This document shows positions 1-13,148 of a stretch of DNA of 64,000 nucleotides, piece by piece. The position numbers and the translations under genes are program-made. The notes beneath the pieces were generated by a model that was not told the DNA's origin, searched no databases, and saw nothing but the letters and a program-made list of their open reading frames with translations. The DNA comes from Molossus alvarezi (lineage: Eukaryota > Chordata > Mammalia > Chiroptera > Molossidae). Numbering within the stretch: position 1 is the first letter of the stretch; the number at the start of each line of letters is the position of its first letter. The stretch spans positions 99,500,591 to 99,564,590 of the forward strand of contig CM073890.1 of NCBI GenBank assembly GCA_037176705.1, written 5' to 3'.

Positions 1-1374
1 AAGAAATCCACATAACAAGCATTGGATTAGTATAACGGGGGAACCCTCTCCACCACTCTGACCCTTCATGACTATGGAAAGTATCCTCTGCAGTCTTCAC
101 TCATTGGTTGCAGTATTCATGTGATTGAACTCTGATTGCACTGGGCCAGATTTTATTTTATTAATTAATTAATATTTTTTTGAGTGTGATATGCCATTAG
201 GGCCAGATTTTATAGGAGATGGTTACTATGAGTCCAAAGCACAGTTAGATAAAATGCCTTTACTCACCAAGTGTGTTCATGTATTCAGTTGACCCTTTAC
301 ACATGTTCACACTTTTATCTATGACTTATCAGAGATAAGTCTCACTTAAAAATTGATAGTTGTTAAATAAGATATAAACGATTATATTTGACAGATAGAT
401 TTTTATTACGTTAACATGTATTTTATAGTCTACATACGATAATTTCCTTTAGAAGAGTACATTTTCCCCATGTTTATTTAAAAATTGATGATGAGCAGAT
501 TTTGGGGAAAATAAACTTTGGTCAATTTTGAATCATTTTCAGATACTAGAAGAAGCTAGTACTGGAGACATAGATAATCAAAATAATAAAATGTAAAATA
601 AAAATTATTTTAAAATTATGCATAACAAATACAATTTGTTTTGTTAGTTTAATATGAAATAAAATTTGATTCAATATCTATCTTTGGACACCTGATGTGC
701 ACCTAATGTGTAGAAAACTGCATAACAGGTGTCCTTATCTCTTACTCTACAAGGTATAATGCCTATTGAAGGAAATTAAAACCAGCTAGCAGGAACAGCT
801 GACTTTAACATATTAATCCTGGTTTGCTAAGAATGCTCATGAATAACATTATTCTATTTTCATTGCAAACACCCCCAAATTAAAAGTTTCCTATAAGACA
901 CAACATGCTACTCTACTGTTTCTTAGTTGTAAAAGAGTGATTACATTTATTGAGAATAAATCCATCAGTCCAATGTCTTCAGCCATACAACCTTCACAAT
1001 ATCTATTTATTTATTTTTTATTGTTGAAAGTATTACAAATGTCCCCTTTTTTCCCCACTGACCCCTTCCTTTCCGCTCCCAACCCCCTCCTGCCTTCCCC
1101 GGCCTAGTGTCCATGTCAATTGGTTTATATGCATATAAATTCTTTGGTCTGTCTCTTCCCTCCCCTCCTACGCCTATCCCTCTGAGGTTTGTCAGTCTGT
1201 TCCCTACCTCCATGATTCTGGATATCTTTTGGTAGACAGCTTATTTTTTTCATTATGTTCCACAAATAAGTGAGTCACGTGGTACTTCTCTTTCTCTGAC
1301 TGGCTTATAGAGGGACCTGGAGAGTGTTATGCTAAGTGAAATAAACCTTCACGATATTTAAACTGCAGACTTAC
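1..1374 (-). other. TMPRSS15: Intron 3' of the CUB2 exon (partial)
   Basis: Intron sequence that continues beyond the left edge. The next expected coding segment, the rest of CUB2, was not found here. The interval holds an L1 3' fragment at 1003-1343. The rest (1-988) is AT-rich and I recognise nothing in it. Confidence 0.85.
1003..1343 (-). mobile_element. L1 3' end, 5'-truncated, sense to the gene
   Basis: Read on the minus strand this is a typical laurasiatherian/bat L1 3' UTR: a degenerate segment ending in a G-rich purine stretch, then a terminal ACAATAAAAAATAAATAAAT-like tail. It is flanked by an imperfect 14-bp target-site duplication (989-1002 and 1344-1357, one mismatch), so the insertion boundaries are clear. 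The inserted end lies only about 31 bases inside the intron from the splice donor of the exon at 1375-1500, and the element carries AATAAA motifs in gene sense. A 68-codon frame over it is not a gene. Confidence 0.85.
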
Positions 1375-1500
1375 CTAATAGCAAGGAAGCATTTCCTCCA
1401 CCATCTCTGATTTCAACTACATCTGCAATATTTTCTAAGTCAAATTCTTGAAAATGAAGTTGTATGTTCTTCCCCTTTTGGGCATGTAAATTCCAAATAC
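1375..1500 (-). CDS. TMPRSS15: TMPRSS15 exon: CUB2, second segment
   Basis: 126 bp, phase 1 on both sides. It encodes 41 full codons after completing the Cys codon begun in the previous exon: C-I-W-N-L-H-A-Q-K-G-K-N-I-Q-L, then H-F-Q-E-F-D-L-E-N-I-A-D-V-V-E-I, then R-D-G-G-G-N-A-S-L-L-L. This is the middle of the second CUB domain, a beta-sandwich of the enteropeptidase heavy chain, and the FDLEN-DVVEIRDG core is diagnostic. The acceptor is TTTTAAG (an AAG-type acceptor) and the donor is GTAAGT. Where the human protein has E-E-A-D-S, this copy has G-G-N-A-S, which creates an Asn-Ala-Ser sequon absent from the human sequence. Identification is firm; the rest of CUB2 lies beyond the left edge. 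Confidence 0.94.
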
Positions 1501-2469
1501 CTTAAAAGTAATAAATAACAACTCAATTTAGAACATGCTTCTTTTTGGTTCTTTTAAAAACGTCACTCTCTTTAGAATTCCAAATCACTTTCAAAGATGT
1601 TTTCAATTTTATGAAAACCAATACTCCATTTTTTAAAAATATGTGTGTGAGGAAATATATTGTTCCAGTCGTAAATATTTACAGCAAAGTTTCAATAAAA
1701 TTTGAAATGATTTACTGTAATTGAATTTGCTTTATTTTACATAAAATGGAATACTTTAATCAAAGCTTACAAAGAATATTTTGCTCCTACAATCTAAATT
1801 TTATAAAAAATATTAATATTCTAGTTACATTTATCTTATTTTCCATGATTCAATTTAGAGGAAAATGAGACAAGAAAATATTGCTATTTCTTTAAGTAAT
1901 TTGGCCATTATTTAAACATGTTTATTGGTAGTTCATTTTGAAAACAAAACAAAATTAGTAGCATTAGTATCAATAAACACTTCTTGTTCTTTATTGCTTC
2001 CGTAAACAATTTATTCTTTAGATTCAGTTCTAAGCCTTTTCCTCATTCTGTTTGTGTTCTCACTCACTCTCAAGGAAGATCATTTCATCAACACAGTAAT
2101 GAATTCCAAGTCTTTATTTTCTGCACTTTTCTTGTTAAGTAGATAAATTTAACCAATTATTTATTGCGTATGAATGTATGTATCTCAAACTCAACATGTA
2201 ATAAACAGAATACAGAATTATATCCTTCCTAAGCTCATTTCTCTTCTTATTCTTCCTAGCTCAGTAAATGGCACCACTGGTCAACCATTCACATTTGTCT
2301 ACACCAGAAACATCTGCCTCTTCCTTGACCTCTCCTCTCCCACCACAGCCGATCAATCACCCAGGGCAGCCAATACTACCTCCTATATCCCTTGACCTCA
2401 CTTCTGAGTCTCCACTGCTAGTCTAAGAGTTTAAGTCTCTGTTATTTTTCATTCCTAATTGGTCATGCT

Positions 2470-2905
2470 GATGGCTCTCTTCCCTTGACATCTATCTCTG
2501 ATCCTACAAGCTAGATGGATTCATCTGAAATGCAAGCTTGATTTTTCACTATTCTCATGTAAACTGCTCGAAGTCCCCCATGTTCTCAGAATAAAATCAG
2601 AACTGCTTAACATGGTACAAGATTCCTTCATGCCTCAATTTCATTTTTAACCACTCTTTCATTTCGCTTGGAGATTCAAGAAAAAAAAAACCACACCTCC
2701 TAACCTCTGACCTCCCTGTGTGTTACATACCTTTGATGTCCCTCCACAGCCTTTGTCCTTATTATAACAGCACCGTGGACATTTGTAATGCCTGAGGACT
2801 TGTCTGAAACGTCATCTAGACTGAATTATGTTTGTTTCTTCTCTACTTACTTTAATGCCTAACAAGTAAAGTGTTCAGTATACGCTTGTTGAATAAATCA
2901 ATACA
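2470..2905 (+). mobile_element. L2 LINE 3' fragment
   Basis: The order of motifs matches the 3' end of mammalian L2: a stretch like 'ataaaatcagaactgctta', then 'acatggtacaagattcctt', then a pyrimidine-rich segment, ending in 'cttgttgaataaatcaata'. It is highly diverged; the call rests on recognition of the family layout, not on an alignment. Confidence 0.6.
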
Positions 2906-3286
2906 TTTAATATATTTCTCGAAATTGTTCTTTCAGTGTTATACTGTTTTTTAGTTTTTAGTTTTTAGAGCATTACTTTGTATAAGTGATATGTTTAAAA
3001 GATGCCTTCAGTGTGAAGTAGAGATGATATCTCTGGTTCCCCAAACAAGTCAAATGAGATTAATGGTTATTATTATTTTTTTAATCAGATATCTCCCTAT
3101 AATAGTGACTCTATTATTCTGTGAAAGTCATACTTATCTCTGGTGCATTTGAAGCAAGAAAAGTTGACATTTTCTAGCAACACATTTTTCACTGCCACTG
3201 GGGCATTTCTTTCACGGGTAGAGGTTTCCATTTATATCCGAGGTGTTAACCGGGTGTGGCCACGGGAAGAACATGTCTGTTTCCCC

Positions 3287-3352
3287 TGGAGTCTTTGCAG
3301 GAAGGGCTGGGACACCGAAGTGGAGTCTTTGCAGAAAGGGCTGGGAATCTGC
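3287..3352 (+). repeat. Imperfect tandem duplication, about 35 bp unit
   Basis: The phrase 'ggagtctttgcaggaaggg' recurs about 35 bases later with a single change, followed both times by 'ctggga'. This is a local two-copy tandem duplication. Confidence 0.7.
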
Positions 3353-3719
3353 ATCTTTAACACAATCTCTACCCAGCTCCAATGAACTTCTCTATTTAAG
3401 AATAATGATCTAGAAACAGGTTATGTACAGTTTTAGCTAACCCACCTTCTCATTAGACTTAGATTTGTTGTTTTTTTCGTGATTCTTTTTATTAGTTCTT
3501 CTTTTAAAAAACTGGGAATCTAATCACATTACTCCAGCTGCTTTATTGACTCTAGTCTATGTCTACAAGTGAGGATGTCACTATTGGCTCTTTGCTGTTT
3601 GCCCTCTTCACTGGCTCTATTCTATGGAACTGCAAACCTGTTATACACACCAGAGACGTTATATATGTCATCAAAGAGAGCGATCAAGAGAGCAGTATCT
3701 CGAGTAAGGCTGACTCACT

Positions 3720-3865
3720 TACTGGTTTTATCCGAATTTTAAATTTGAGAATTATAATAATAGCACCTGCTTCAAAGAATTATTGTGAGAATAGACTGAA
3801 ATAATGTATATTAAGCACTAACACAGTGCCTGACCTGAAATAATTGCTTTAAATAGCAATTTATT
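3720..3865 (+). mobile_element. MIR-like ancient SINE
   Basis: It contains the MIR-type progression 'ataataatagcacctgctt' to 'attgtgagaatagactgaa' to 'gcactaacacagtgcctga'. Old and diverged; orientation is judged by eye. Confidence 0.55.
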
Positions 3866-4011
3866 ATTGTTATTCTTATTGGGATCATTACATTAAGCAA
3901 TCTCATAAATGTGGTAGATGCATCCAGATATACAAATTTGTAATCTACTCTGCTGGGTCAAACTTTGATATATACAATTGTTTCTCATGGTCTGGAAAAG
4001 AAATGACTCAC

Positions 4012-4101
4012 AGAAAGCCAGATTAGGGTAGTTGTTTGGGAAGTTCATAGAAGTAAATGTTGTGTTCGGCTCCCACAGTTCAAAAGGTCCTCCACAGTCC
4101 G
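4012..4101 (-). CDS. TMPRSS15: TMPRSS15 exon: start of CUB2
   Basis: 90 bp, phase 1 on both sides. Two bases complete a Thr codon, then the exon reads D-C-G-G-P-F-E-L-W-E-P-N-T-T-F, T-S-M-N-F-P-N-N-Y-P-N-L-A-F, and the final T begins the next Cys codon. The D-C-G-G-P-F opening holds the first conserved CUB cysteine, and P-N-N-Y-P-N is the classic CUB motif. The N-T-T sequon is kept. The acceptor is CCTCTTCAG and the donor is T|GTGAGT. The next exon supplies the second CUB cysteine across the junction (T + GT). It is almost identical to the human and bovine proteins and shows no disruption. Confidence 0.95.
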
Positions 4102-7100
4102 CTGAAGAGGAAAAAATCATTAGCAATGTGATATTTATTTCAGAGAGATAACACTGTTTGCTAGAAGATTTCCAATTACATTTCTTGGTTTTGATAGATA
4201 AATTTTAGAGTTTGTGGATGGGAAAATCTTGCAACTTAAGTAAAGGAAGAATGCAGGTAAATAGTTCTCTTTACTGAAGACTGTCTCAAAACCTTAAGTA
4301 TTCCACTGTTCTTTGTAAAATTTCAAGAGGACATAATAGTGTGCAACATTTTCCAAAATTACTTGGGTAAGGAACCATTTTTGCTGAACATATTTCATAA
4401 ATAGGCTGCGTGAGTAAAGTATTAACCCTCTGTAGTAAAAAAGAAAACAATTGTAATAGGACAAATCTTATATCTGCCAGTCTCTTATGAGAAGGGCTAG
4501 TAAATCACTAATTTTGCCATTTCTTGCCCCCCCACCCCCCACCCCCTTTTTTTTTTATCAGTAGAGGGGAACTTCACCATCTTGTTCACTGAATTATTTG
4601 ACTGTTAGGAAGGGGAGATAAACTGAAACTCCACTTGCTTAAGAATTGCCATAGAGTGATCTGTTACCCAACATTGTCCAGGAGACAAGTTGGCACAGAG
4701 CTGTATGCAAATTTATTAGCAAAATAGAGCACAGATTTCCAGTTAAAAGTGTGGTGCTTTAAGAAGGTAGATTAAATTTATGAAATTCTTAGCATACTTT
4801 ATGTTATTATCTTCTTGCTTATTAGAGGACAATTCTAAAGTAATGGAAAAATTCATAAACTACTTTTAGTATCCCAATTCTTATTTTTATTATGTTACAT
4901 TTAAGATCAAAAGAATAAAAGTAACCCAATTTGAGGACTATAGAAAACTGGGATAAGTATATATTTATCCTATTATTAAAGCAAGCTTTCCACTGGAATT
5001 ATAGACTCCTAACAAGGTAGAAATCAGATTATAGGAGGGATACTTAAATATCTCTACACCTATGGCAATGCCTCATTCACACTCTCTTCTTTCATCCTTC
5101 TTTTACATAGCATCTGCCTTATTTAGGTAGATCTCTTGAAATTCATGTGCACCTTCCAAATACGTATGCAATAAACCTCTTAGATTTGGGTTCATGATGT
5201 ATCTAATGGGACCGAGAGGCAGTTGCTGTGGCTTGAGAGTAGCATCATTGCCAACCTATCCAGTTCTGCAGGCTGGCACGGCCTGGTCTACCTGACATGC
5301 TCTCCTAGGCCAGGCTGGTCTGAATCCAGATGAGCTTAGCAAGAATAATAAAACCTCTTGCATAAAACTTATCTTTTGCAAAGTGTTTCCATGAACATTG
5401 TCTTATTGGGGAAAGAATATGGTATATATAAAAGGAAGATGTGTTAGAGCTGGTGGATTAAAATTGTCACTCTGGGTTAGTTACTTGTCTGTTTGAGATG
5501 TGGTTTTCTCCTGTATAAAACATATATATTAGAGATTTTCAGGGTTGTTGTAAAAATCAGACATAATTTATGACAATTGCCTACACATCACCTAGCATAT
5601 CCACTATTGGTTTTCAATGCATTCGTGTGGTAACTACAATTATTATTTCTATTTTAAATGGACAAGTTGAGCATTGGAGGTATTCAGTTACTTGCTAATA
5701 CTGTACACATTTACTTAGTGTCAAAGTCAAAACTTCAACTCAGTTAATCACAAGCTCATCCCACAGCACGTTACTATCTCCTAGTGGGTTGATTAAACTC
5801 TGAATCATTTTGACCATCTGGTCTGAGCCACAGGCAGGGTTTAGACTGAGTCTCAATAAGTGGCACTTGATGGGTATATGGCATATTCTTGATGGGTACA
5901 GACAGAGAGAAAAAGGGGAGAAGGGAACATAAATGAAAGCACTAACAAGTAAGGTCAATCATGGATAGACAGAGAGGAAGGAAAGCACGAGCTATAGGAA
6001 GAGTGATGATGGGAATAAGGGCAGGTCTCCCCTGGAAAGGGTGAGAGAGAGGCTAAGGGAATCCTGTGCTCCCACAGCAGCTGTTCCTCTCCTGGACTTT
6101 GTGACTAATTGTCTTGCAAAGGTTTCTGTAGAAGAGTCTACTACAACCTCTTAACTGCAATTCATTTAATTTTACTAATTACAAGTGACATGAATGCTTC
6201 CTTCCATCTTCAGTGAAACTCATGGAGAAGAGAGTGTAGCTGCTGGGACAGAATAACCCTGCACACTGAGGACTGAGGTAGACCAGCTGTCCCCCCATGG
6301 TTCAGCCATGGCCAGGTGGCCAGTGGGGCTTTTGTTTTATTTGTTGTTGATTTTTTAATAATCACTCTCATTCTTTCTTCAAGAAATAGAAAAATTTCAA
6401 AATCAGCTACTCTTACTAACTAGCTGATATTTTAGAGAACGTATTGAATTATTACATAACTAAATCCTTGACAGTACACTATATGTTGTTGAATAGGTAG
6501 GACTTAAATAAACACACAACCAGAACCCAATGTTGTCTTGTGTAACTGCTAAGCCTGTCAAGGCAGGCAGTTTACATAGCATTTCTCCACTAACCAGAAG
6601 TCTTGGAAAATTCATTCTTTTAAATTACTGAAGAAGTACTTTTTGAAATGTATTTCAAATATAATTCTATATTAAATAATGAATCAGTGAGATCTATCTC
6701 TGGGCCTTCACTTGACAAAAAATATCAATTACTCTGTATAAAAACGACTGTAAGGAATTGACAAAAGCACTTTTAGCCATAGTACATCCGATGACATGAT
6801 TTATTTTGATGGTGGTTTTGCTATAGTGGAAATGTAGCATGTGCTTCTTAATAGAGGAGCAAAGACTTATGAAATGTAAGTCTGGATGTCACAGTCATGC
6901 TGTTATGAGATAAACCATCTCCACCCAGAGAAAGAGAGTTAAATAACCTGTTTGGTGCAGAGAACTCTATTCATTTCCAGTTCTTAAACGCTTTCATTTT
7001 TCTTTTTCTTGGAGCTGTTGTCTTAAAGATTTGTCTTCTGATTAATTTCTTACTATGCCAATAGGGACTCTGACGCCTCTGAGATGTGTCGATGTGGAGA

Positions 7101-10100
7101 CATTTACTATGAGGTGACAAGACGGAGAACCCAGCTTTCATTTAATTTAATTAGGGTTCAAATTAAAGACGTTTGGTAAAACAAACATCATTATCATAGT
7201 AATACATAGTTGTATAGTATTACAGAAAACATTTTAGCCTTTTAGGTTGTAATGTAAAATCTCTTATCCAAATCTGTGCTTAGTTTATGAAAATTTATGT
7301 TTCTATTAACAGGTTATAGTGCCCAGCCTTGATGGTAATATTTTTATTAAATTTATGACAATGAATTTCAACTGTTCTCTCCTTGTGGTTTACATTGCAT
7401 TGGTAATAGCAATATAGCCAGTGATAGCTCTAATAGGTAGAGTGTTTGTTTTAAAGATAAGAAAATAATATAGCCAAACTCACATTTATACAGAAGTATA
7501 TGAGTAAACTTAATATGTAATTTGCTAGCGGTTTGAATATAAAATCACACAAAAGCAAACATTTCTGCTGGAATATGGGCATCAATTACAAGACAGATAG
7601 GTACTGATTCATTTCTATATGAAGAACTAAAGTTAGATTATTTAACTCTATGTATAAGGTCATGCCTATAAAACTTTATAAATTTTATTTTTTTCTTTGG
7701 AAATAGAAAATGGCCTAATAATGGCCAAATAGAGCAAAGCTGTAGAAATATAAGGTAACTATTACAATAGCTAAAACTATAGTTTTCTGAATTACTTTTA
7801 ACAGCCACAGAAACAAGTCAGGGGAGTAAAATGTGATTTCTTTCTGTATATACATATTCTATTTAGTAGGTGTCTTGTCACAAACCACCATATTTGTGCT
7901 CAAATTGGCATGATATTTGTGTAATAAAATGTTTACTTTTTAAAGTGTTCTCAGTACGATCTCTGCATTTAAATGATTTGTGCCAGTGTCACGGGGCAAC
8001 ACTCATAGAGTGGTGGAAGTCACAGAATGGAAGAATTCCTGCAGTTATGAAAACTGAACTTACATGTCCCCAAATTAGGCCCAATGCGGATCCCTGGAAA
8101 CAAGGGATGAACCTGATCTTTTCTAGTTAGTTACTTGTCTGGGATTACTTTCTTTCTTATTTAAATGCACAACAAGACTAAAGAAAGGCTATTAACCAGT
8201 CAGCCAGGGTTTCCTTTTATTTCTGCTTAAACAAACCAGTGATCTGGAACCAGGAAAGCTCTGCTCAAATAAGAATTTCACTGAACCAACTGCAAATGGC
8301 ATTAGAATGAAATTGTTCAGAATGCATTTGGTGGTAATTAACATTTTCTGCTGTGCTAAATATTGCCCTGAAGTGAGCCATTTGGAAACTGGAACAAGCA
8401 TACTCTGTGAAAATTCTGAGTTTATATATTAAAATAACATAGGTTATTCTTCCTTTATAATTTCCATATTGTTAAAATATGTAGCGATGTCATACTTCCT
8501 TGACATTAAGGTACTACCTTTTTTTCTAACTGGAATACATATGAGGACTGTATGGATTTTATAGATAAAATTTTAAAATGGAAATAATAAAGTTTTATTT
8601 ATGTGTATAATATTATGTACAAAAATGATCTTGAATTTTCTATTTTAGGTAATGAGATTTGTTCCTTTTAAAATATCAAAATTATGACTATGTTACTTCC
8701 ACTTAAACTTTTTTTCTTCTTGACCACTACTGATGAACAGAAGAACCTGGTGCATAAAGGATTAACTACAAAGAAAGTGTGTTGTTTGAAATGATTCCAA
8801 CATCAAAATAGCAAGATATTGTTAATACTTGGTATCCATAGGAATTGTTTATCAAGCCAACAGTAATTTTAAGAATTACATTCTTTTGTTTTTGCATGAA
8901 AATATTTTAGATAATAGACAGGGAGGGTGTAGAGCATCTACACAAAATAGTGAGGCAGTAATTTTCAAACATTGTCATAAAGCCCAAATCATTGTGCTCA
9001 TGTTGATATTTTCTCCACTCCCATCCCCATCATCATTTCCAAGCTCTAGTTTCTATATAAAACTTCTATTTGGCAAAACGTTTGTGTCTCTAAGAGAAAA
9101 ATGCAAACAAAATAAAGAGGGAGAGAGATGCTTAGTTCACATCTAGTAAAATCTAATAATATTTATTCATACCCCATTTGTGTACTATTAAGAACCAGTC
9201 CGTCACTCATGAAGCAAAGGTGAATTAGAACCAGAGACTGGTGTCAAGAAATTCACTTGCTACCAGAAGTTTGTGGCCAATGTCATAAAATGAGAAAGCT
9301 TTTGTTTCAGTTTTATGAGTGTCATTCTGTGTCTTGATTGTAACACTTCTTTAAGGCCTTCTCCAGTCACACTGTCTTTTCCAAAGTCCTCTATTGTTTA
9401 TTTTCCTCATTTATTACTTCTGGGGGCACATGATTATATATTGTTTTTAATATTTATTTATATGAATTATATTTATTTTTCCATGTATCAATGGCTATTG
9501 CTACATCCTACATTTCTTATGTGGTACTTTTTACATAGTAAATATTTATAAAATGTGAATGAGTGTTTGAAATACTAAGGAATTCATGTACAACCCCTAC
9601 AAGCATCTAAACATGTCAATACAGAAGACAGAAATTATAAGTTAGCCTTTTGGCGGGATCAGCGCACTTTCGATATGGTCTTGTGAGGCCAGTAGGACAA
9701 TATAAATACTATCCTCATCTAAACAGCAGCTCATCTGTTACATGTTCTCAAACATCAGTCAGGCACCTTTAGAACTGTTCAGTTGTTAACACCATCCACC
9801 TAAAAAGACTAATTTTTTTAGCTTAACGATTGGAAAGCAAGAAAATATATAGTTTGGGGAGTAAAGCCAAATTTGTCTAGTTCCACCAAATCGATTTTCT
9901 CGTGTGAATATGGAAGGGGATGCTTGGAAGGGCATGGGAACTGGCGAAAGTGCTGCTGGTGAGCTCAGCTCCATCTCAGAACAAAAACATCCGTGAGCTT
10001 TGACACCAGCAAAGCTGTGGAGTCAGAGCAGCTTCCAAACACCATACTCCAAACACAACGGGACATTGTTGCATTAAAACAACAATGTAGCCCAGCCAGT

Positions 10101-11144
10101 GTGGCTCAGGGGTTGAGCGCTGACCCATGCACCAAGGGGTCATCGGTTCGATTCCTGGTCAGGGCACATGCCCAGGTTGTGGGTCTGATCTCCAGTGGGG
10201 GGCATGCAGGAGGTGGCCAATCAATGTTCTCCCTCTTCGATGTTTCTGTCTCTCTCTCCCTCTTCCTCTCCCTTCCTCTCTATGAAATCAATAAAAATAA
10301 TAATAATAAAAAAACTACAATGTAGTAAAAACATCCCAATTAAGGGACAATGGATGTTTGATTTCATTTATCATTATGTGCTTTGCGTGTTGTTTATTTG
10401 TCAAACCCTACAGTCTAAAAGTGATATGAAGTCATTGTCTCCTTGACATAGATAAGATGGATGGTGATGTCCCTTTGCCTCTGAAATGTTGTGTTTCAAT
10501 TGGACTTAAGAGCAAAGATGGACACAGGCTCCCTGTTATTCTTTTGAGTTGAAAGATCCCATAGGACACCAGAGAGCCTGGTCATCGCTCACTGGCAACA
10601 CATCAGCAGGTCTGTGAAGGGAGCACATTGCAAGGATCCAGTCACCATTTCAGAACAAAATCTTTTGTGCAAGCTAGGTCTGTGGAGTCAAAGTCCAGGC
10701 CCACTCATTAATATTCAATTATTCTGAACATAGACTTGGTGAGTTTCAGGCTTAACAAAACTTCTTTTGAGATCTTAACATCACTGCTTAAGAAGGTTAT
10801 AAACATCTCAAAGCTTCTTCCCAAAAGACTGTTGGCCATACCACATGCCACATGGACAACAGAGTGTTAACTTGCATTCTAGTAAAAAACAACGGAAATT
10901 AGCACCTTCTTTATTTTCAAAAATGAAAAGGTGCTAAAATTATCATAAATGTGATGCATAACAATGCACTGAATGATTTTAATTATAGGTTTATGTATAA
11001 CATGTAATCTTTTACTGGCTTCCATTTTACTTGTATTTTAGAATCTTTGATTTCCAGTGAAGAAGTACTAAACTGAGATAAAGAAAGATCTACCTGAAAA
11101 TATTAATGATTTAATTAGGGAAAATACATGTTAAAGATACTTAC
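4102..11144 (-). other. TMPRSS15: Intron between the MAM/linker exon and CUB2
   Basis: 7043 bp. The only clear young insertion is a VES-type SINE at 10091-10316. There is a C-run followed by a T-run at about 4526-4557 and a MIR-like trace near 5480-5680. The rest, including 5700-10080, is AT-rich sequence in which I recognise neither a gene nor a repeat family with confidence. Confidence 0.85.
10082..10325 (+). mobile_element. VES-type SINE (type A) with 9-bp target-site duplication
   Basis: This is a tRNA-derived SINE. The head begins CCCAGCCAGTGTGGCTCAG, a perfect pol III B box GGTTCGATTCC lies at 10145-10155, then comes the VES body, a CT-rich stretch, and a tail GAAATCAATAAAAATAATAA. The element proper is about 10091-10316. 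The target duplication 'acaatgtag' is at 10082-10090 and 10317-10325. Antisense to TMPRSS15. Confidence 0.92.
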
Positions 11145-11280
11145 TAGGCAGTTCTGGAGGAGGAGTTGGGACCAGAGTTGGTTCTGGATAAAGACTTGTA
11201 TTGCAAATCCCATATGTTAGGCTAATGTCATCCAACGCTATATCACTCAGGAACTTGTTTTTAAAAGCATTAAAAGAAAC
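11145..11280 (-). CDS. TMPRSS15: TMPRSS15 exon: end of MAM and Pro-rich linker
   Basis: 136 bp, starting in phase 0 and ending in phase 1. It reads V-S-F-N-A-F-K-N-K-F-L-S-D-I-A-L-D-D-I-S-L-T-Y-G-I-C, then N-T-S-L-Y-P-E-P-T-L-V-P-T-P-P-P-E-L-P. The I-A-L-D-D-I motif with the following cysteine is the conserved C-terminal signature of MAM domains. The proline-rich tail is the spacer to CUB2. The sequon N-T-S replaces human N-G-S, so glycosylation potential is kept. The acceptor is TTACAG and the donor is A|GTAAGT. The final A pairs with CG of the next exon to give Thr. Confidence 0.95.
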
Positions 11281-11984
11281 CTGTAATTCAGAGAGGCACA
11301 TGAAATGATTCCACTCTAATATTCTCTGACATGATTCTTCTGATGGCCCAGTATTCTCTGGAGAATCAATGCTGCTGTCTCCAAATATCCGAGGACAGGT
11401 TACCGCACAGGGAAGAATTGATGGATCATGCTTCTCAAGGTCCTTCTGTGAAACCAGCTCCCTTATTCTGCTTTCATACTAGTCTGAATTTTCAACAGTG
11501 TCTTCCTTCTGAGATAGGCAATACTGCCACAGTTTCTCTCTGCCCGTCTCTCTCTCATGATGCCGCCACGTTGCATTGTACTCTGACTTGCATAATGCCA
11601 CATCTAGCAAAGCAGAGCAAACCTCTCCCAGATTCTTCCCCCGCCAATATTAGAAATTGAAGTAACTGTCTTCTCAGAGCATATAAACCATGGAGAGAAA
11701 GTACACTGATTTGACCATCTAAATTGGAGAAGAGGGGGCAGGGGAAAATATAAGTACAATCTGACCATGTAAGGTCAACTGGTACTGGTTGTAGTTTACC
11801 CAGAAATCGGGGTGAGATACTCTGTGAGGGTGATGCCCAGAGGACACAGTCCCAGACTTGGGAGAAAGATCCAGTGGTCATAAGAAATACATCAGGTTCT
11901 TAGGGACAGCGGGTATATTTAGCTGGGATTTCTTGAGTCTTGTGTAGGAGAGAAAAGGCAGAAACTGAGTATCTGTTATATATT

Positions 11985-12200
11985 AATTGCTATGCCTGGC
12001 ACATGTTATACTTTATCTCATTTAATTTTTCCAATATTATTATATAGTCATCTATTCACTCATTCGTTATTCATTCCATCTACTTCTTGGCAGGCACTAT
12101 CCCAAATAAAGATTATTTTTTTCCCTTTCATGTACAGGCAAGCTGAATTTCAAAGAAACTTACGTGATTTGTTCAGGATTTCACAACGAAGGGGCAAAAC
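11985..12200 (+). mobile_element. MIR-like ancient SINE
   Basis: It holds 'ctatgcctggcacatgtta', then 'ctttatctcatttaattttt', and later 'caggcaagctgaatttcaaa', which follow the MIR core order. Diverged; extent uncertain. Confidence 0.5.
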
Positions 12201-13148
12201 CAGGGTGAAAATATTTATGGAATTTGATGCTGCCACCCTGCCTGATGAGCTAACTTTGAAAAAGTTGCTCCAGTCTTATTACTTAAAACAAACAAACAAA
12301 CAAACATGTTCAGCGACATGAGCCGGACTTAGCCACTGTGGTACTTACATCCCTGCTTCTGCGATCTCTGTGTCCTCCTGAGGTTCCGTTTCCTTTACCC
12401 TTCCCTGAATTGTCAGAAAACAACCAAAGGTGGAGAAAAAAAAAATCACAGAATTGAAGGACAGGATCCAAAGGAAGAAAAAAGGAAAGAAAGGAAGAAA
12501 GGTGGGAGAGAGACAGATCCGAGAGTGGCCGATTAGTGCCCACCTCATACAAAGTCACAGGAAAAACCTGAAGCCCTGTGATGACAATGTGAATCCAAAA
12601 ATACACCTTCTAAAGGTTCCACTCTCTTGTCTGAAGTTACCCAATTAAAACATTGTTAATTTGGTCACACTATCAGCCTATATTACCCCATATTTTAATT
12701 GCAAACACCCTCAGGAAGAGAACACATTAAGCTGTCGTCTGAAAAATTAACTCACTCTAATGTGAAATAAGTGACTGGAGATTTCCCAGTGACAAAGCTC
12801 CTAGGGACTGCTTTTCAAGGAAAGGGACATTCAGGCAGTGAGCAGGTGGATGGATGCTGGCATGTGAGGATGTGCTGATGGGGAAGGAAATGCCCCAGAA
12901 AAGTGCAGGGCTGTTGGAGGTGATGTTTGTAAAACGCTGGAAGTCCTGGTGAGGCTGGGACAGGAGGATGCAGTCAGCTTGTGTTAAAAAATTGCTGAAA
13001 AAAAGCTGACAGGTGTCCATGGATTCTATGGCTCTTGATAAGTAGCACTGTCCTGAGGTAAATTGTTCCTTAATGAGTGGTTTTTAATAAGTCTATGAGT
13101 AAATAAAAATAAAAGCACTCAAAGATTTAAAAAAAAAAGAAAACAGAG

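Larger units (their letters stand above)
1501..4011 (-). other. TMPRSS15: Intron between the two CUB2 exons
   Basis: 2511 bp. It holds an L2-like fossil (about 2470-2905) and a MIR-like fossil (about 3720-3865), plus a short imperfect tandem duplication at about 3287-3350. The remainder is AT-rich and unrecognised. Confidence 0.9.
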
